A DNA stretch of 64,000 nt from Membranipora membranacea (GCA_914767715.1 OU612070.1:12293501-12357500), one strand, 5' to 3'. Positions 35,724 through 47,250 are shown, numbered from the stretch's first letter. Numbers and translations: made by a program. Notes: a model not told the origin generated them from the letters alone.

Positions 35724-38174
35724 ATATTGAATGATAGTTCATCAAACATTTTCTGCCAGTTTTATCAATTACCAGACCGCAAGCACGATGTTTACTGCCT
35801 ATGTGGTTTAGTTGTGGTTTCTGATTGCAGGCAATGTATTCAAGGAAATGATGTTTGTCGTATGCAGCAGCTTCAAGAGTTACTAAAATCCGTACTACCA
35901 GAGCTTCAAAGCACGTCAAGCCACACAGCGACAGCATCAGAGCACTATCAATCCAGCAAAATTAATCTAGCCTCTCCTGAGTTAATTGCATCGGCAACCA
36001 GTAAAAAAGGCCTGAACACACACACAACCCCTCTTATTCTTTTCAGAATGGAAAAGCAAGGTTTATCCGAGAGGACGTTCTTCTGTGAGTTGGATGGAAG
36101 GGAACAAACGGTGCTAAGGTCAACCTCAGATGGAAAAATGATACGGTCAGAGATACCAGCCACATCAACCTGTATCATTGGATATCACCAGCCGGAACCT
36201 TTTCTCATTGACTATTATGATCTAAAGCAGCAAAAGGATGGCTTCATGGAGAGGTTCCTTAGATGCTGCCCAAACAGCACTAGAATTGCCAACGATGTCA
36301 AGGAGAAGGCGCGTACAAACCTTGACGAGAACTTTCCTGAAAACATGAGAGACATTTCCCCCATCTACTCCATCATCCATGACAGATGCAGCACTGCCAT
36401 TACGTTGAGGTAAGTTCTTAGGATTTTGAATATTGCAGTTAAGAGTGGCTCTTTGGAACTTGGTTCTCTAACTGAATACTATACCAGGTCAAAAATGTTC
36501 ACAAATTTCATTTTCAACAGCGATGCTATCAAATGTATTACTAATACCGTCTGATGTGAAGAGCGCATTGTGTTTCTTCAAACATATTCGACCATTTGAG
36601 CTGTTACAGACCATCTGTCTCTACTCAGCCTTCATATCAAAACAGACTTTTCATTTGAAAAAAGGTCTTTACCTGGTAGTAAAAAAGGTAATTATTTACA
36701 TATAATCCAATATTGAACACTGCAATTCATCCATCCCTAAAAAAATTACAGTAGGTTTAGATACCCATGGTATTTTTTTGACATAATTTTATTATTTTCA
36801 TTTCTAGTCTGTCCAAAGAGAGCAATTAAGAATACCAGAGGTTGTCAGAGGAGGAGACTGCTAACTTTAACGCGAGTATTCAGCTGAAGATGGATGCTGC
36901 ACGAGCAGGCGAGGGTAGTGGAGGAACCGATGAGGATGTCCGAGAAACTAAATATGTACGGAGCATTCTCAAGTGAGTGGATTTTCTTCAGATATCATGC
37001 AGACAAAAAACTATTTATATATCAGTTGATAGTTTGGATATGGGCTAAGTTGTCAACGAATATACACAACCATGCAGGGAAGTTTATGTTTTTGTGTATA
37101 TAATGAAAATAACAGGATCAAATTTGAATAACTGGTTGCCGAGATATTCACATGTAAAGACCATTTTTGGAAAATTGCACAATATCGCAGTGATGATTTT
37201 TTCACAGCCAGATAAAAAAACTCATAAATACCATCCTGTTCCTTCTTAATGATATTTTTGTCCTATTATTATAGGTTGAGCGCGGCATTACATCTTTTGG
37301 AGGAAGGTTATAGACTGTTAGTTTCTGTGCCAGAAATAGATGGAGTGCCTCAAATCAGAAGAGAAATCCAAGCTGAAACTTTCAACAGGGCTGCTAAATC
37401 ATCTCAATACTTTGCAAGCCAGCGACACATACTATTCCAGGTGAGTTATTGTTGTTTCTCGGAGTTATCTACCCGTAAGAAATTTCATAGTCGTTACCCT
37501 GCTTCAAATCTAGTATGATGAGTCGCCATAAGATTCATTCGATGACATCCCTTGTACCATTGACAGCATACTTTCAATGACATGGCACAATGTACACTGT
37601 AACAAAGCTGCCTCTTAAATTGAAACGTTGTTGAGAAACAAAAATTGTCTGAGTGCATAGGCCTCAATAACTAACAACATGATCTAGTGTTCAAGCTATT
37701 ATTATTTACTTCCTAATAGACAAGCAGTTACATAGCATCTACATTCTTAAAAAGATCATGCAATAAATTCTGTGACCCCAATATTCTTTATTGAAGACTG
37801 TCAGGGACCATCGGCCGGCAACATCAGCGAAGGACAAGCTGGTGAAAAAGATCCTGATGTGTGATGGGAGGGTTGCCATCACACTGCTTATTCGGTTATC
37901 CTACAATATCTGCAACAGGCCAGACTCGTCAATAGTAGATGGGGAGATGGCCAAGTTGGCTGACGCCGGATACGGCAAAATGTTCTCTAAAGGGGTACAC
38001 AAAGGGTTTTTAAAAGCCCCAAAACTGAATGACAATATGTTGGAGTTAACAGGTCTGACGGCTGAGGAATACCTCAGCCAACTACAGAAGCCATGTGATA
38101 AGCTGTCAGAAAAAGCAAACAAAATATTTCCTGAAGCTGGCTGTGTTTCCGATGGATGCGCCAAATGCATCTGA
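35724..38174 (+). CDS. DUF3987-like protein, multi-exon
   Basis: Exons inferred from frame and GT-AG borders: 35724-36409, an uncertain middle exon within about 36513-36690, about 36840-36972, 37275-37440, 37797-38174 (TGA at 38172). The phases of the last three join perfectly: YVRSILK runs into LSAALHLLEEGYRLL, then ASQRHILFQ into TVRDHRPATS. The pattern GYHQPEPFLIDYYDL...DGFMERFL followed by a helical LSAALHLLE...AKSSQYFASQRHILF block resembles the DUF3987 family, whose members are often linked to primase/helicase-like replication proteins of mobile DNA. That link is family knowledge recalled and unverified. The C-terminus (VDGEMAKLADAGYGKMF, ending CVSDGCAKCI) has a Cys-rich tail. The 5' start is unknown, and the first exon may belong to the same element as the broken gene just upstream. 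It could be an independent domesticated gene. Polyadenylation signal AATAAA at 38384. Confidence 0.5.
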
Positions 38175-38823
38175 GGTGCAAACCTCATGCAAGACTTGAG
38201 GCCAAACACGTTGTTGAGCAATCCTTTTGTTGATTAATGTTGTTTAACTTTTGCCCTATAAGAGGAATCATTCCTGCATAAAAGTCAGAAGATTAGAATT
38301 AACTTGTTTATATAATGTTTTTACTTGCTTAACCGTAACATATCTATGTTGTTTAACACATATTCTTGATGGCTGGCTCATGCAATAAATCTAATGCTTC
38401 AACAACCTCTAATATTGTTCATATAGTTTTATATTCAAATGTATAAATAATATCATAAAGGCTGCTCACTCTGCTCTCTAAGCTCTAATTTTCCTCAAAC
38501 TTTAGTACCTGTATGCAGATGGCCACTATAAGATGATTGTCTAGTATTGGTCTATATAATAATAATTCAAGTCAATAAGCAGGAGTTATGCTCTCTTGGA
38601 TACAAACCTGAGTATGTGTGTACATGTGTGCGGAGGACCGTAATGAGTTGAGTGTCTAGTGTTGAACATATAATATTAATTCAATTCAATATGCAGGAGT
38701 TACCCTCTCTTGAATTCAAACCTGAGTATGTGTGTACATGTGTACAGAGGACCGTCATGAGATGAGTGTCTAGTACTAAATATATAATATTAATGCAGTT
38801 AAATATGCAGGAGCTACGCTCTA

Positions 38824-38871
38824 CACAGGGACCCATCTGACTGTTATCTGATTGGCTGTCCCTAGTAGCAC
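38824..38871 (+). repeat. 48-bp internal fragment of the hAT-like MITE
   Basis: This piece is identical to an inner part of MITE copy 1 (around 10869-10916). It lies inverted to the full copy 76 bp downstream. It replaces about 18 bp of the 114-bp tandem unit and lacks MITE termini, so it did not arrive by ordinary transposition. Confidence 0.8.
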
Positions 38872-38947
38872 CTGTGTACCTGTGTACCTGTGTACGTGTT
38901 TACATGTGTACAGAGGACCGTAGTGAGATGAGTGTCTAGTACTGAAT

Positions 38948-39235
38948 CATTGAATTCCATATCTGGAATAGCATCATTAGCTTTCTTTTGCAAAACAAAG
39001 GGCTTGCAAAAATAGCCAGTCCCTAGTAGCAATCTAGAAATGCCCTAATCATCGACACTGTATGGGGTATAATTACTGTTTGCAATTTTGTAAACAAGAC
39101 AATTTCTCAGGCTAATTATTCATGCTACTAGGGACAGCCAATCAGATAACAGTCAGATGGGTCCCTGTGTTTAGTGTCCAAACCGTATAACGCTATGACA
39201 CTATTTCCATTCTAAGAGAAGAATCTAATTCAGTG
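38948..39235 (-). mobile_element. hAT-like MITE, copy 2 (288 bp)
   Basis: Reverse-complement homologue of 10812-11098, flanked by perfect 8-bp repeats TACTGAAT at 38940-38947 and 39236-39243. It interrupts the third unit of the 114-bp array. Identity to copy 1 is very high by eye, so the family was recently active. Confidence 0.88.
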
Positions 39236-39375
39236 TACTGAATATATAACATTAATTCAATTAAATATGCAGGAGTTACACTCTCTTGGATACAAACCCG
39301 AGTACCTGTGTACGTGTGTACATGTGTACAGGAGACCGTGATGAGAAGACTGTGGAGCATAATTGAACTGTTTAA

Positions 39376-40091
39376 AGGTTTCCTAGCAGGGTACCATACA
39401 AGACAAATCATTTACATCGTATCGAGCACAAGAGGGATTTACATACCTGTTCAAATTTTTATTGCATTTGAACAAATAGGGGCCCCTTGGCAGCTGCTCA
39501 AATACACCAATGTCTAGCTGCAGCCTCGAAAATATGCCTCAATTGATGAAGGCTAATGATGATGCGTGTTGTTTCCTCATGGTTATATGAACCATTCATA
39601 CTGAGTTCCTATTGGCTAATAACTAAGCATGAGTCATGTGACCTTTGGTGTATAATGGCTGGTTAAAATCAGATATAGTTTGATTATTTCATTATCCAGA
39701 ATGGTTTGGTAAGTTTCAGATGAGAATGCAGACATCTATATTGAGTATTAAATCGACTGTTATATAAAAAATCCAACAGTTTATTGGAAAACTCGGTGTT
39801 TAATATGTGTTGATAACCCATAATGTCACATGAATTATACCTAGTTATTAGCCAATAGGAACTCAGTATGAATGGTTCATATAACCATGAGGAAACAACA
39901 CGCATCATCACTAGCCTTCATCAATTGAGGCATGTTTTTGAGTCTGGAGCTATACGTTGGTGTATTTGAGCAGCTGCCAAGAGGCCCCTATTTGTTCAAA
40001 TGCAATAAAAGTTTGAACAGGTATGTAAAAGCCTCTTGTGCTCGACATGGTGTTAATTATTTTTCTTGTATGGTACCCCGCTAGGAAACCT
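39376..40091. mobile_element. TTAA-flanked foldback element, about 716 bp
   Basis: Inverted arms of about 250 bp (39376-39625 and about 39840-40091) enclose about 210 bp of unique sequence. The termini read AGGTTTCCTAGC inward, and TTAA flanks both ends (39372-39375, 40092-40095). TTAA target duplication suggests a piggyBac- or Kolobok-type transposase in trans. The AGG termini do not match canonical piggyBac CCC ends. No transposase is encoded. Confidence 0.75.
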
Positions 40092-40111
40092 TTAATCATT
40101 GCTCTGTATGT

Positions 40112-40300
40112 TTAATAATTATAATCAGGAGCAGATAACCTTAATTAGTAATTTTTTGTGTTATTAAAATCAGGGGCAGATAACCTTACTTATTTAGTTT
40201 TTGATTTATTAAAATCAGGGGCAGATAACCTTACTCATTTAGTTTTTGATTTATTAAAATCAGGGGCAGATAACCTAACTCAATAAGTTTTTGTGTTAAA
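40112..40300. repeat. 45-bp tandem array, four units
   Basis: CAGGGGCAGATAACCT-type boxes begin at 40126, 40171, 40216 and 40261, exactly 45 bp apart, separated by AT-rich linkers. It abuts the foldback element to its left. Confidence 0.85.
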
Positions 40301-41905
40301 CGAAAAATCTTCCCACTTCAAAGGTTTCACTGTCAGCAACCCCATAAAATGGGCAATATGTGATAATACATTATCTATGATTCACTGAGTTGGATGAACT
40401 TGAATGAACCAAATGACATGAATAGATCAACTTCAAAATAGCAAAACTTTCCAATACCACTCACATTCACAATTATGGTATTGCGACGATTTTTCCACTA
40501 AATCCAGATGAAAATTGTGACCATTAGTGTATCCCATCCCTTGACACAATAATATTAGCTTAGGAGTTTATTGGGGTCAAGGATTTCCGAATGCTGTAAG
40601 AATAGTTCAAAGCTCTCACCGAAGGATGATCACAGATATTGACTCTCTTTAGTCATGGATATCATGATCTAACTAGGGTATATTTCTGAATGGAAAGTTT
40701 CTCCCTAGAATTAGGAAGGACTTGAAAGTCATTGCTTCCTGGTTATGGCCAGCAGTTTAATGTTTTAGTATATATATTGATCTGATGTCTGCAAATTGCA
40801 TTGAACAATTATTTTGTTCCAATCAACATCCTCCCAACCAACACTGACAATTAATAATTGCAAGGCTTCATTCAGTCAGTTTTCTGATCAAACTGCTAAT
40901 TACAAACAACATCAAAAGCTGGGCAAGGGATGTGAAAGAATCACAGAAACTAGGGGACAATTAGACTTAGGAGTTGTCATACAATTTGACATGGGGAGAA
41001 AACTATCATCCTCTGACTTTTTGATTTGATATCAAAATTATGTGATCACCATCTTATTGGTATGAAATTGTTTATACACTGTGTACAAACTAGCGGTTCA
41101 TTGGTTGGAACAAATCTCATTTGGGCTAAATAAATGTGGGGTTTCCCATCTTAGAAATAGAAACAAACCGCTCATGGGAACAAATGTGAGCACGAGCAGC
41201 CAGTAAAATCTGCCACAAACCAAGATACCTGAAGACCACAAAAGACATTGGCAACAATTTTTGTGGAATATGGGACATGATTTCATATGTCTTGGATATT
41301 ATAACTTTTATTTCTATCATTTGGTAATCATCCAACTAGGGTGCAATAAAACACCTTCACTAGTGTTGAAACATAGATATTAAAACTACCAAAACATGGC
41401 AGCTCATCATCACTGTTTTACCTTATTCTACAAAAAGTTTCAATGTTGTCGGAAAAAATACTAGATACATTAATAACAACCATCTTACAACCAATTTACT
41501 AAGCTAGATGCCTTAGTGTAAGTTGGTGAAACTCCAAAATAGGTCAGTGGAATCCTGATTCATCTTAAAACCCACAGCCATCCTTCTTTTCCCGTTCAAT
41601 CCAACAAAGTGAAGTTTTTGTCTCACTCTCCACCGATTTCGCTGATGGCTGTCAATTGTAAATACACCTGCCATGGCGTGTCTAACTGAAATGTTGACAG
41701 CTTGTTGCTGGCCCATAGCACTGGAGCGCTTCAGACATCACATCACATCAGACTTTAATCACCCTAATTGCGTGTGTGCGTGTGTGGCCCCTCAGTGGCT
41801 GCCCCTGCTGCTGACTGAACTGTAGATGTTGAGAGCATGTCACTTGCTTGCAATACTTCGTCACACTTCCTTAACTCTTGTCGAGGTTAGTGCTTGTGTG
41901 GTTTC

Positions 41906-42103
41906 TCAGTAGCTGCCTCCGCTGCTGACTGAACCAGTTGAGGTTCTTCTGGTGTCGTCTCCTGATCTGATTATCTTGACAATCTTACCGTCCTTGACCC
42001 AGGCCTGGGCGATTTTACCGTTAAGCTCTGGATAGTGTTCGGGTAGCAGCATAACTCTCTGCATACTGTCGAGACTGTTCTGCTTTGCTACTTTCTTTCC
42101 CAT
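41906..42103 (-). CDS. 65-residue RRTS-motif protein, array copy 1
   Basis: Single coding exon from ATG 42103 to TGA 41906, 65 residues. The peptide starts MGKKVAKQNSL, has a core PEHYPELNGKIAQAWVKDGK and ends in a Ser/Thr-rich tail containing DDTRRTSTGS. There is no signal peptide or membrane segment, and the product is strongly basic. RRTS fits the protein kinase A consensus (inference). The second exon begins near 42119 after an acceptor TTTTAG. A non-coding first exon ends at donor AAG/GTACAT (42414), with a TATA box near 42530. A polyadenylation signal (AATAAA on minus) lies at 41307-41312. Three paralogues follow at 45470, 51150 and 55761. This copy differs by Ser for Gly at residue 13 and Gly for Arg near the C-terminus. 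Family unrecognised. Confidence 0.8.
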   Translation of the reverse strand: MGKKVAKQNSLDSMQRVMLLPEHYPELNGKIAQAWVKDGKIVKIIRSGDDTRRTSTGSVSSGGSY

Positions 42104-42528
42104 GATGCTGAATAAGGTTCTAAAATGAAAATGGATTCCTTGTTTATATGAGCATTTATATTGAGTTGTATATTTGAGGCATTTTGATAAAATTTGATAG
42201 GTTATATTACAGGGCTTACATGGAGAGGGGAAAAAGTTGACCTAAATTCTTCCTCTCAATTATTTGATTGAATCTGATAGGTTTTAGGGATTATTGGAGC
42301 AGGAGAAATCTGTCTTACAGACTAGGCTCTACATATCTGAATTGGTAATGAGTATCATTAATCTAAGAGATAAGCATGTCATAAATGAAAGTTGTACAAA
42401 GTGTGTAATGTACCTTGACTTAAAGTTGTTAGATTTTGGCTTTCTTTTCTCCTCTTGTTATCCTGTTGCTTTGTCCTCTTCTGAACTGAGTTTGTTTTCT
42501 AATGTCTGGGTTTGTCCGTTTGCCTGCA

Positions 42529-42537
42529 ATATATACC
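42529..42537 (-). promoter_or_regulatory. TATA box of array gene 1
   Basis: The minus strand reads GGGTATATATTGCAGGCAA, matching the copies at 46206, 51550 and (less closely) 56081. It lies about 115 bp upstream of the conserved first-exon donor. Confidence 0.65.
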
Positions 42538-43406
42538 CACGCATCTTGTTCCACTCCAACATCCTAAAAAGAGATTTACAACTTGTGATTGGGGGCGTCT
42601 TCAAACCCCTCCGTAAGCAAAAATACTGAAACGGGATCTCAGTCATAATACATCAACCTTATATATAGTCATGACTCATCCACCTGTTGTACAGGGTTCA
42701 GATATTTATACCAAAAATTATAAATACTAGGGCGTGTTCTTATAATAAATAGCAGGTTATATAAGTACAATTAGACGACATTTCTAAAGACTGAGCTCAA
42801 TTTAGTGCAATGTATTAAGCGGAATAACAGGGCCGAGACTACTTTCTACACATTTTGTTTAGCCAAGAAGTCTTAACTTCCAGACATTCAAACGCAAGGA
42901 AATTCTGGAAATAATGTAATGATTGGATGAAAATACAAGCATTTACTAATTTGTTAATCCTGGTATGTGTTGGAATAATGGGCAATATCTCATTCCTGGT
43001 ATAAAAGCATCCTGGAAGCTGGAAAGGCTGTATTTCTCACCTTGTTGGTGTCAGAACTTCGTTAGCACTGCCAGAAAATGTAAGATTGCAACTTTCAATA
43101 GAATGGCCGCACAGATCAACTCTTAATGTAAATCTGGTGTTTGGTGCGGGTGACCGGGTGACCGGGTGAGTAGGTGATTTAGGATACGAGGACAGATGGT
43201 ATCGTAAACTAATCTAAAAACTGAGCTTTCACATTCAAATTACCTATCCCAAATGTGATCACTCACAGTGGCTGTGAATTTAGTCACATGACTGTGGATT
43301 AAAACCAGTATATTTTACCAGTAGCCATTTTATCCCAAGATAATTGTCACATTCATTTCCAAAATATGTTAATTTGCGCTAAAAAAGGGGGGGGGCTATA
43401 ATATGA

Positions 43407-43683
43407 CACTATGTTTCCATGTTAGTTTCGAGATCGGCCTAGATCGAGTTGAGTTGTCACCTATTGGCTCGATCTCGAAATATGCAGTAATTCCCATGTT
43501 AGAGCTGAGAAAAAACACATCAAAAAAATCTACCGCCGCTGGGATTTGAACCCCGGCCTCCTGCGACTCGCTTCAGAGCCTTTGTTGCTGACCGCTCGGC
43601 CATGCCAGCTCGCTGTAGGGAGAGCTGATATGAGCGAGCTGAACCTTGAAGCTCAGGCCGATTTAAGCACTATGTTTCCATGT
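43407..43683 (-). mobile_element. tRNA-like repeat flanked by 16-bp direct repeats
   Basis: CACTATGTTTCCATGT occurs at 43407-43422 and again at 43668-43683. Between them lies a minus-strand type II tRNA-like sequence (about 43533-43613) with GGCCGAGCGGTCAGC and GGGGTTCAAATCCC. The acceptor ends do not pair fully, so it is a tRNA-derived insertion and not a clear tRNA-Ser/Leu gene. A TTTCGAGATCG inverted pair lies in the left part. About 50 bp precede the tRNA-like 5' end, unusual for a SINE. Confidence 0.55.
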
Positions 43684-45272
43684 GAGTTTTGAGTTTGAAC
43701 TGAGGCTAATTAGCCTTAGCTTCGAGGTTTGGAACTGCCTCCGAGATTGACACACATAGTAAATTGTGAGATAGTGATCCATCGACGCAATGACTATATT
43801 GTTTACATTTAGTTTCTTTGTACAAGATAAATATATCAGTATTATTTTTAACTAACATCCACTTGCATTTTTTGCCATTTTAAGAATGTCATGGTGGTTT
43901 TTTCCCACAGTTTCCTGTCAATACTATTCCGCAAGAATCATCTATTATTCATAATAACTGTGGCAATGATCTTTGACTGTGGTAGGTGGAAACAGAAAAA
44001 ACAAGCTCTCCTGTCAACAGACCTTAGGGTATAGATCAAATGGGTAGTTGAGGAATCCGATTGTTTTCATGAATAATTCGCAATGGGAGCATTGAATCTG
44101 AGGTCTGGTTGCACTTGAAAGTTATTGCTCTCATATTGTGGTCAGCACTTTAGTGTTGTGGTCAGCCCGTCACAGATATGCGAGAATGCTAGCTGTTATA
44201 TATAGATCTGATGACTGCAAATCACATCAACATTAATTTTTGTTCTAAACAGCATCCTCCAAAAACAACGTCTACAATTTATTGTCGCGGAGTCTCAGTA
44301 AGCTTTTTTTGGATCACACTGCCTCATACACACACCTAATATTGACAGTGCATTGCTGTGGAAGAGATGTGAAAGAATCACAGAGAGTATAGAATATACA
44401 ACTAAATTTTGGAGTTGTCATATAATATGCTGTGGGAAGACAACTCGTATCCTCTAGCGGTTGATTCGATAGCAAATAGTATGTGATCATGGAGGGTGGG
44501 ATGGGCAGCGCTTTGTTATGAAATTTGTAACGATTGACAGCAGTAGGCCCTATGTGTAGATATTTCTAGTGGATTTATTTGAAAGTCATTATTTCCAGTA
44601 AGGAAATATAGAGTTTTTCCATCAAAGTTAAATCAATCCTCTTGTGGTAACAAATGTGATAAACAGTAAAATCTGCAAAAAACGAACTAGAAAGCTGATA
44701 CCTGGAGACGACAATTAATCTTCGGCGAAAATTGATGAAGAAACGGATCATGTCATGTAACTTCTTTGATCTAAACGTGTTGACTTCCCATGATTTGGTT
44801 TTCTTTATTCACTTTTATTTCTATCATTAGGCAACCCAACTTGGGTGCTATAAAAATGGACAATGGTGTTAAATATTCAGAACACCAAAAACTGGCAGCT
44901 TCTTAAAACTATTTTACAATATATTCTAAAAAAGTTACAATATTTTAAGAAAAACATATTCTATATATATAAACAACAAGCGTCTTGCAAACAATGGACT
45001 AAGCCAGGTGTCTTTGTGTATGTTTGAATTCCAACGCAGACCAATGGAATCCCAAAACTTCTTCGTACCCTCAGCCATCCATCTTTTCTTTTCAATCCAA
45101 CAAAATTGAGATTATCTCACTCACACCAATTTCATGGTGGTAAAGATGGCTGTCAATCAGTAATTCACCTGCCGTGGCATGTCTATCAGGAATATTGATA
45201 GCCTGCGGATGGCTCATAGCACTTGCACGCTTCCAGATCAAACTCTTATCGCCCTAGTATGTGGGTGGTCTT

Positions 45273-45470
45273 TCAATAGCTGCCTCTGCTGCTGACTGAA
45301 CCAGTTGAGGTTCTCCTGGTGTCGTCTCCTGATCTGATTATCTTGACGATCTTACCATCCTTGACCCAGGCCTGGGCGATTTTACCGTTAAGCTCTGGGT
45401 AGTGCTCTGGTAGAAGCATAACTCTCTGCATACCGTCGAGACTGTTCTGCTTTGCTACTTTCTTTCCCAT
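45273..45470 (-). CDS. 65-residue RRTS-motif protein, array copy 2
   Basis: Coding exon from ATG 45470 to stop 45273, 65 residues, product as for copy 1 with Gly at residue 13 and SSRGSY at the end. The frame stays open upstream of this ATG, but the homologous start in all four copies is MGKK, and the upstream codons lie across the 5'UTR acceptor (TTTATTTGAG or TTGAGCAG). First exon donor AAGG/TATGTT near 46062, TATA at 46206, polyadenylation signal on minus at 44814-44819. Against copy 1 the coding exon shows about eight synonymous and two amino-acid-changing differences, which points to selection on the protein. Confidence 0.82.
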   Translation of the reverse strand: MGKKVAKQNSLDGMQRVMLLPEHYPELNGKIAQAWVKDGKIVKIIRSGDDTRRTSTGSVSSRGSY

Positions 45471-45751
45471 GGTGTTGTATGTGCTGCTCAAATAAAAAAA
45501 ATTGCTTGATAATACGGACATATATTGAGATGGAGGGAATCAGGCGTTGGCTTGCGGAGCTGGCGCAAAAAAGTGTGCATAATTATATTCTCCTCCTCAA
45601 CTCTCTGAGGGGGGCCGTCATACAGGGAGCAAGAGTCTTGGGTCTGAGACTAATAAAACGCAAAACAAACTATCTAGTCTGTAGCCTCTACACATCAGAC
45701 AAGATGATGGAACATTCTCAGAGATACACAGAGACACACAGAGGTTGATTA

Positions 45752-46005
45752 AAAAGGTTGATTAAAATCTGATGTCTTATCACTCGCCCATCCCGAGGCA
45801 TGGGCGGCGAAATATTATTGCCTTATTGGCGAGGCCGCAATATCTGCGCCAAATTGCTCTCAGTTTGCAGGCAGGTCGGAGCACACCTGGGGGACCAACC
45901 AATCCCCAGTAGAAGATGGACTGCAGTGGGATTCGAACCCACGACCTTCAACACTTGCGTGTTGAATTCCGGCGCTCTAACCAACTGAGCCACCTCCTAC
46001 TCCTA
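45752..46005 (-). mobile_element. tRNA-derived SINE (family A) in the first intron of array gene 2
   Basis: Minus-strand tRNA head with GGTGGCTCAGTTGGTTAGAG and GTGGGTTCGAATCCC, body with GCATGGGCGGCGAAATATT (plus-strand reading), and a GATTAAAA tail. It lies between the non-coding first exon and the coding exon of array gene 2, so it would be transcribed on the same strand. Confidence 0.85.
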
Positions 46006-46205
46006 AGATACTCCAGAGATACACATGTTAGGTATAAAGTCATTCAAATCACGTAACATACCTTGATTTGGAGATGTAAGGTTTTCTTTCTTTTCTCTAC
46101 TTGATATCCTGCTGCACTTGCCTAACCTGCTAGCTTTGTTCTCTGAACTCTGTTGGATTTCTAATGTCTGTGAATGGGAATTGCCTGCCATATAAAATCT
46201 TTGGC

Positions 46206-46215
46206 CATATATACC
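46206..46215 (-). promoter_or_regulatory. TATA box of array gene 2
   Basis: The minus strand reads GCGTGGGTATATATGGCC, the same context as gene 1 and gene 3. Shared sequence continues upstream for at least 50 bp. Confidence 0.7.
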
Positions 46216-46903
46216 CACGCATCACGTTTCGCCCTCACATATTGATCGGGATCTACAACTTGTGATTGAGGGGCTCTTCCTACCCCTCCATCCTGTCAAA
46301 ATAGAACGAAACCAAAATCTCAGTCAAAATCACTCAACCTTAATAATAGCCATGAGTCATTTGACCAGGGTTTGTACAGGGTTCAGATATTTTTTGCTTG
46401 AGGCGGCTTCTATTATAGATATCAGATTATATAACCGCAATAAGACATTTGTATTGTAAAGCCCTATGCAATTTCGCAATGTATTTATGTTGAATATCAG
46501 GGCTCTGACCACTTCCTTCACATTTAGTTTAGCCAAGCCTGGCTATAGTTATCTATATCTATTCTTCTTCGCTGCACTTTGTCCAAGTCGATCTTACACA
46601 TTGAAACGGAGGAAATGCTGGCGATAATGATAAAGCCCTACTGGATAAAAATATAAACTATTATACTAATTTGACATCCTGATATGTGTTAGGATATGGA
46701 GCAATATCTCATTCCTGATAGAAGCACTGCTAGGAAGCTGGAAATGCTGTATTTCTTGCCTTGTAGGCAACATTGACAGGACTATATGGACGCCGCAAGA
46801 AAATATAAAATGGCAACTTTTAATTGAATTGACTTATTCTAATGTCGGATGCTGGTGCGCAGGTGTAGGGGGCAGGAAAGCAAGTGTTGGGGCGGGTTAG
46901 ACC

Positions 46904-47016
46904 AAGTTTGGTCAATTTGCCTGAATTCGGAGTTGCTCCCACTCCACTGGTCACACTATGGCGTGACCAGTGAAAGGGGAGCAATACTGGAATGCAGGCA
47001 AATTGGATCAAACTTC
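46904..47016. mobile_element. Foldback MITE, family GGAGTTGCTCC, copy 3
   Basis: Left arm TTTGGTCAATTTGCCTGAAT and right arm ATGCAGGCAAATTGGATCAA are near complements around an inner hairpin (CACTGGTCAC / GTGACCAGTG). Same family as 17107 and 27373. Confidence 0.75.
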
Positions 47017-47250
47017 TTCTCGGGCAGGTAAACAAGCGTAAGGGTCGTGTAGGCTTTGGAGGAGGCACTGATTGAGTAGGCCGGTGCTCTACGTTGGTGT
47101 TTAAGACTTATTCACATCCAAGTTACCTCTCTGGTATGTGGTTAACGCACATAGGCTGTGATTTCAGTCATGACTATGAATTTAAACCATAATGTGTTAT
47201 GGGTAGCAATATTATACCAATATAAATGCCACACATTCATTCCCAAAACA

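Larger units (their letters stand above)
38580..39350. repeat. 114-bp tandem array, about four units
   Basis: Units start with CAGGAGTTA at 38580, 38694 and 38808, exactly 114 bp apart, and again at 39270 after an insertion. Each unit has a TGTGTACATGTGTAC purine/pyrimidine-alternating stretch and ends TGAGTGTCTAGT. The third unit is split by the hAT-like MITE at 38948 and also carries a 48-bp piece of the same MITE at 38824. Confidence 0.85.

Noticed and set aside
35727-38174. CRISPR-like or prokaryotic replication operon reading of the DUF3987-like region
   Set aside because: The segments are separated by GT-AG introns with phase continuity and lie in an animal locus. No array or prokaryotic signals are present.
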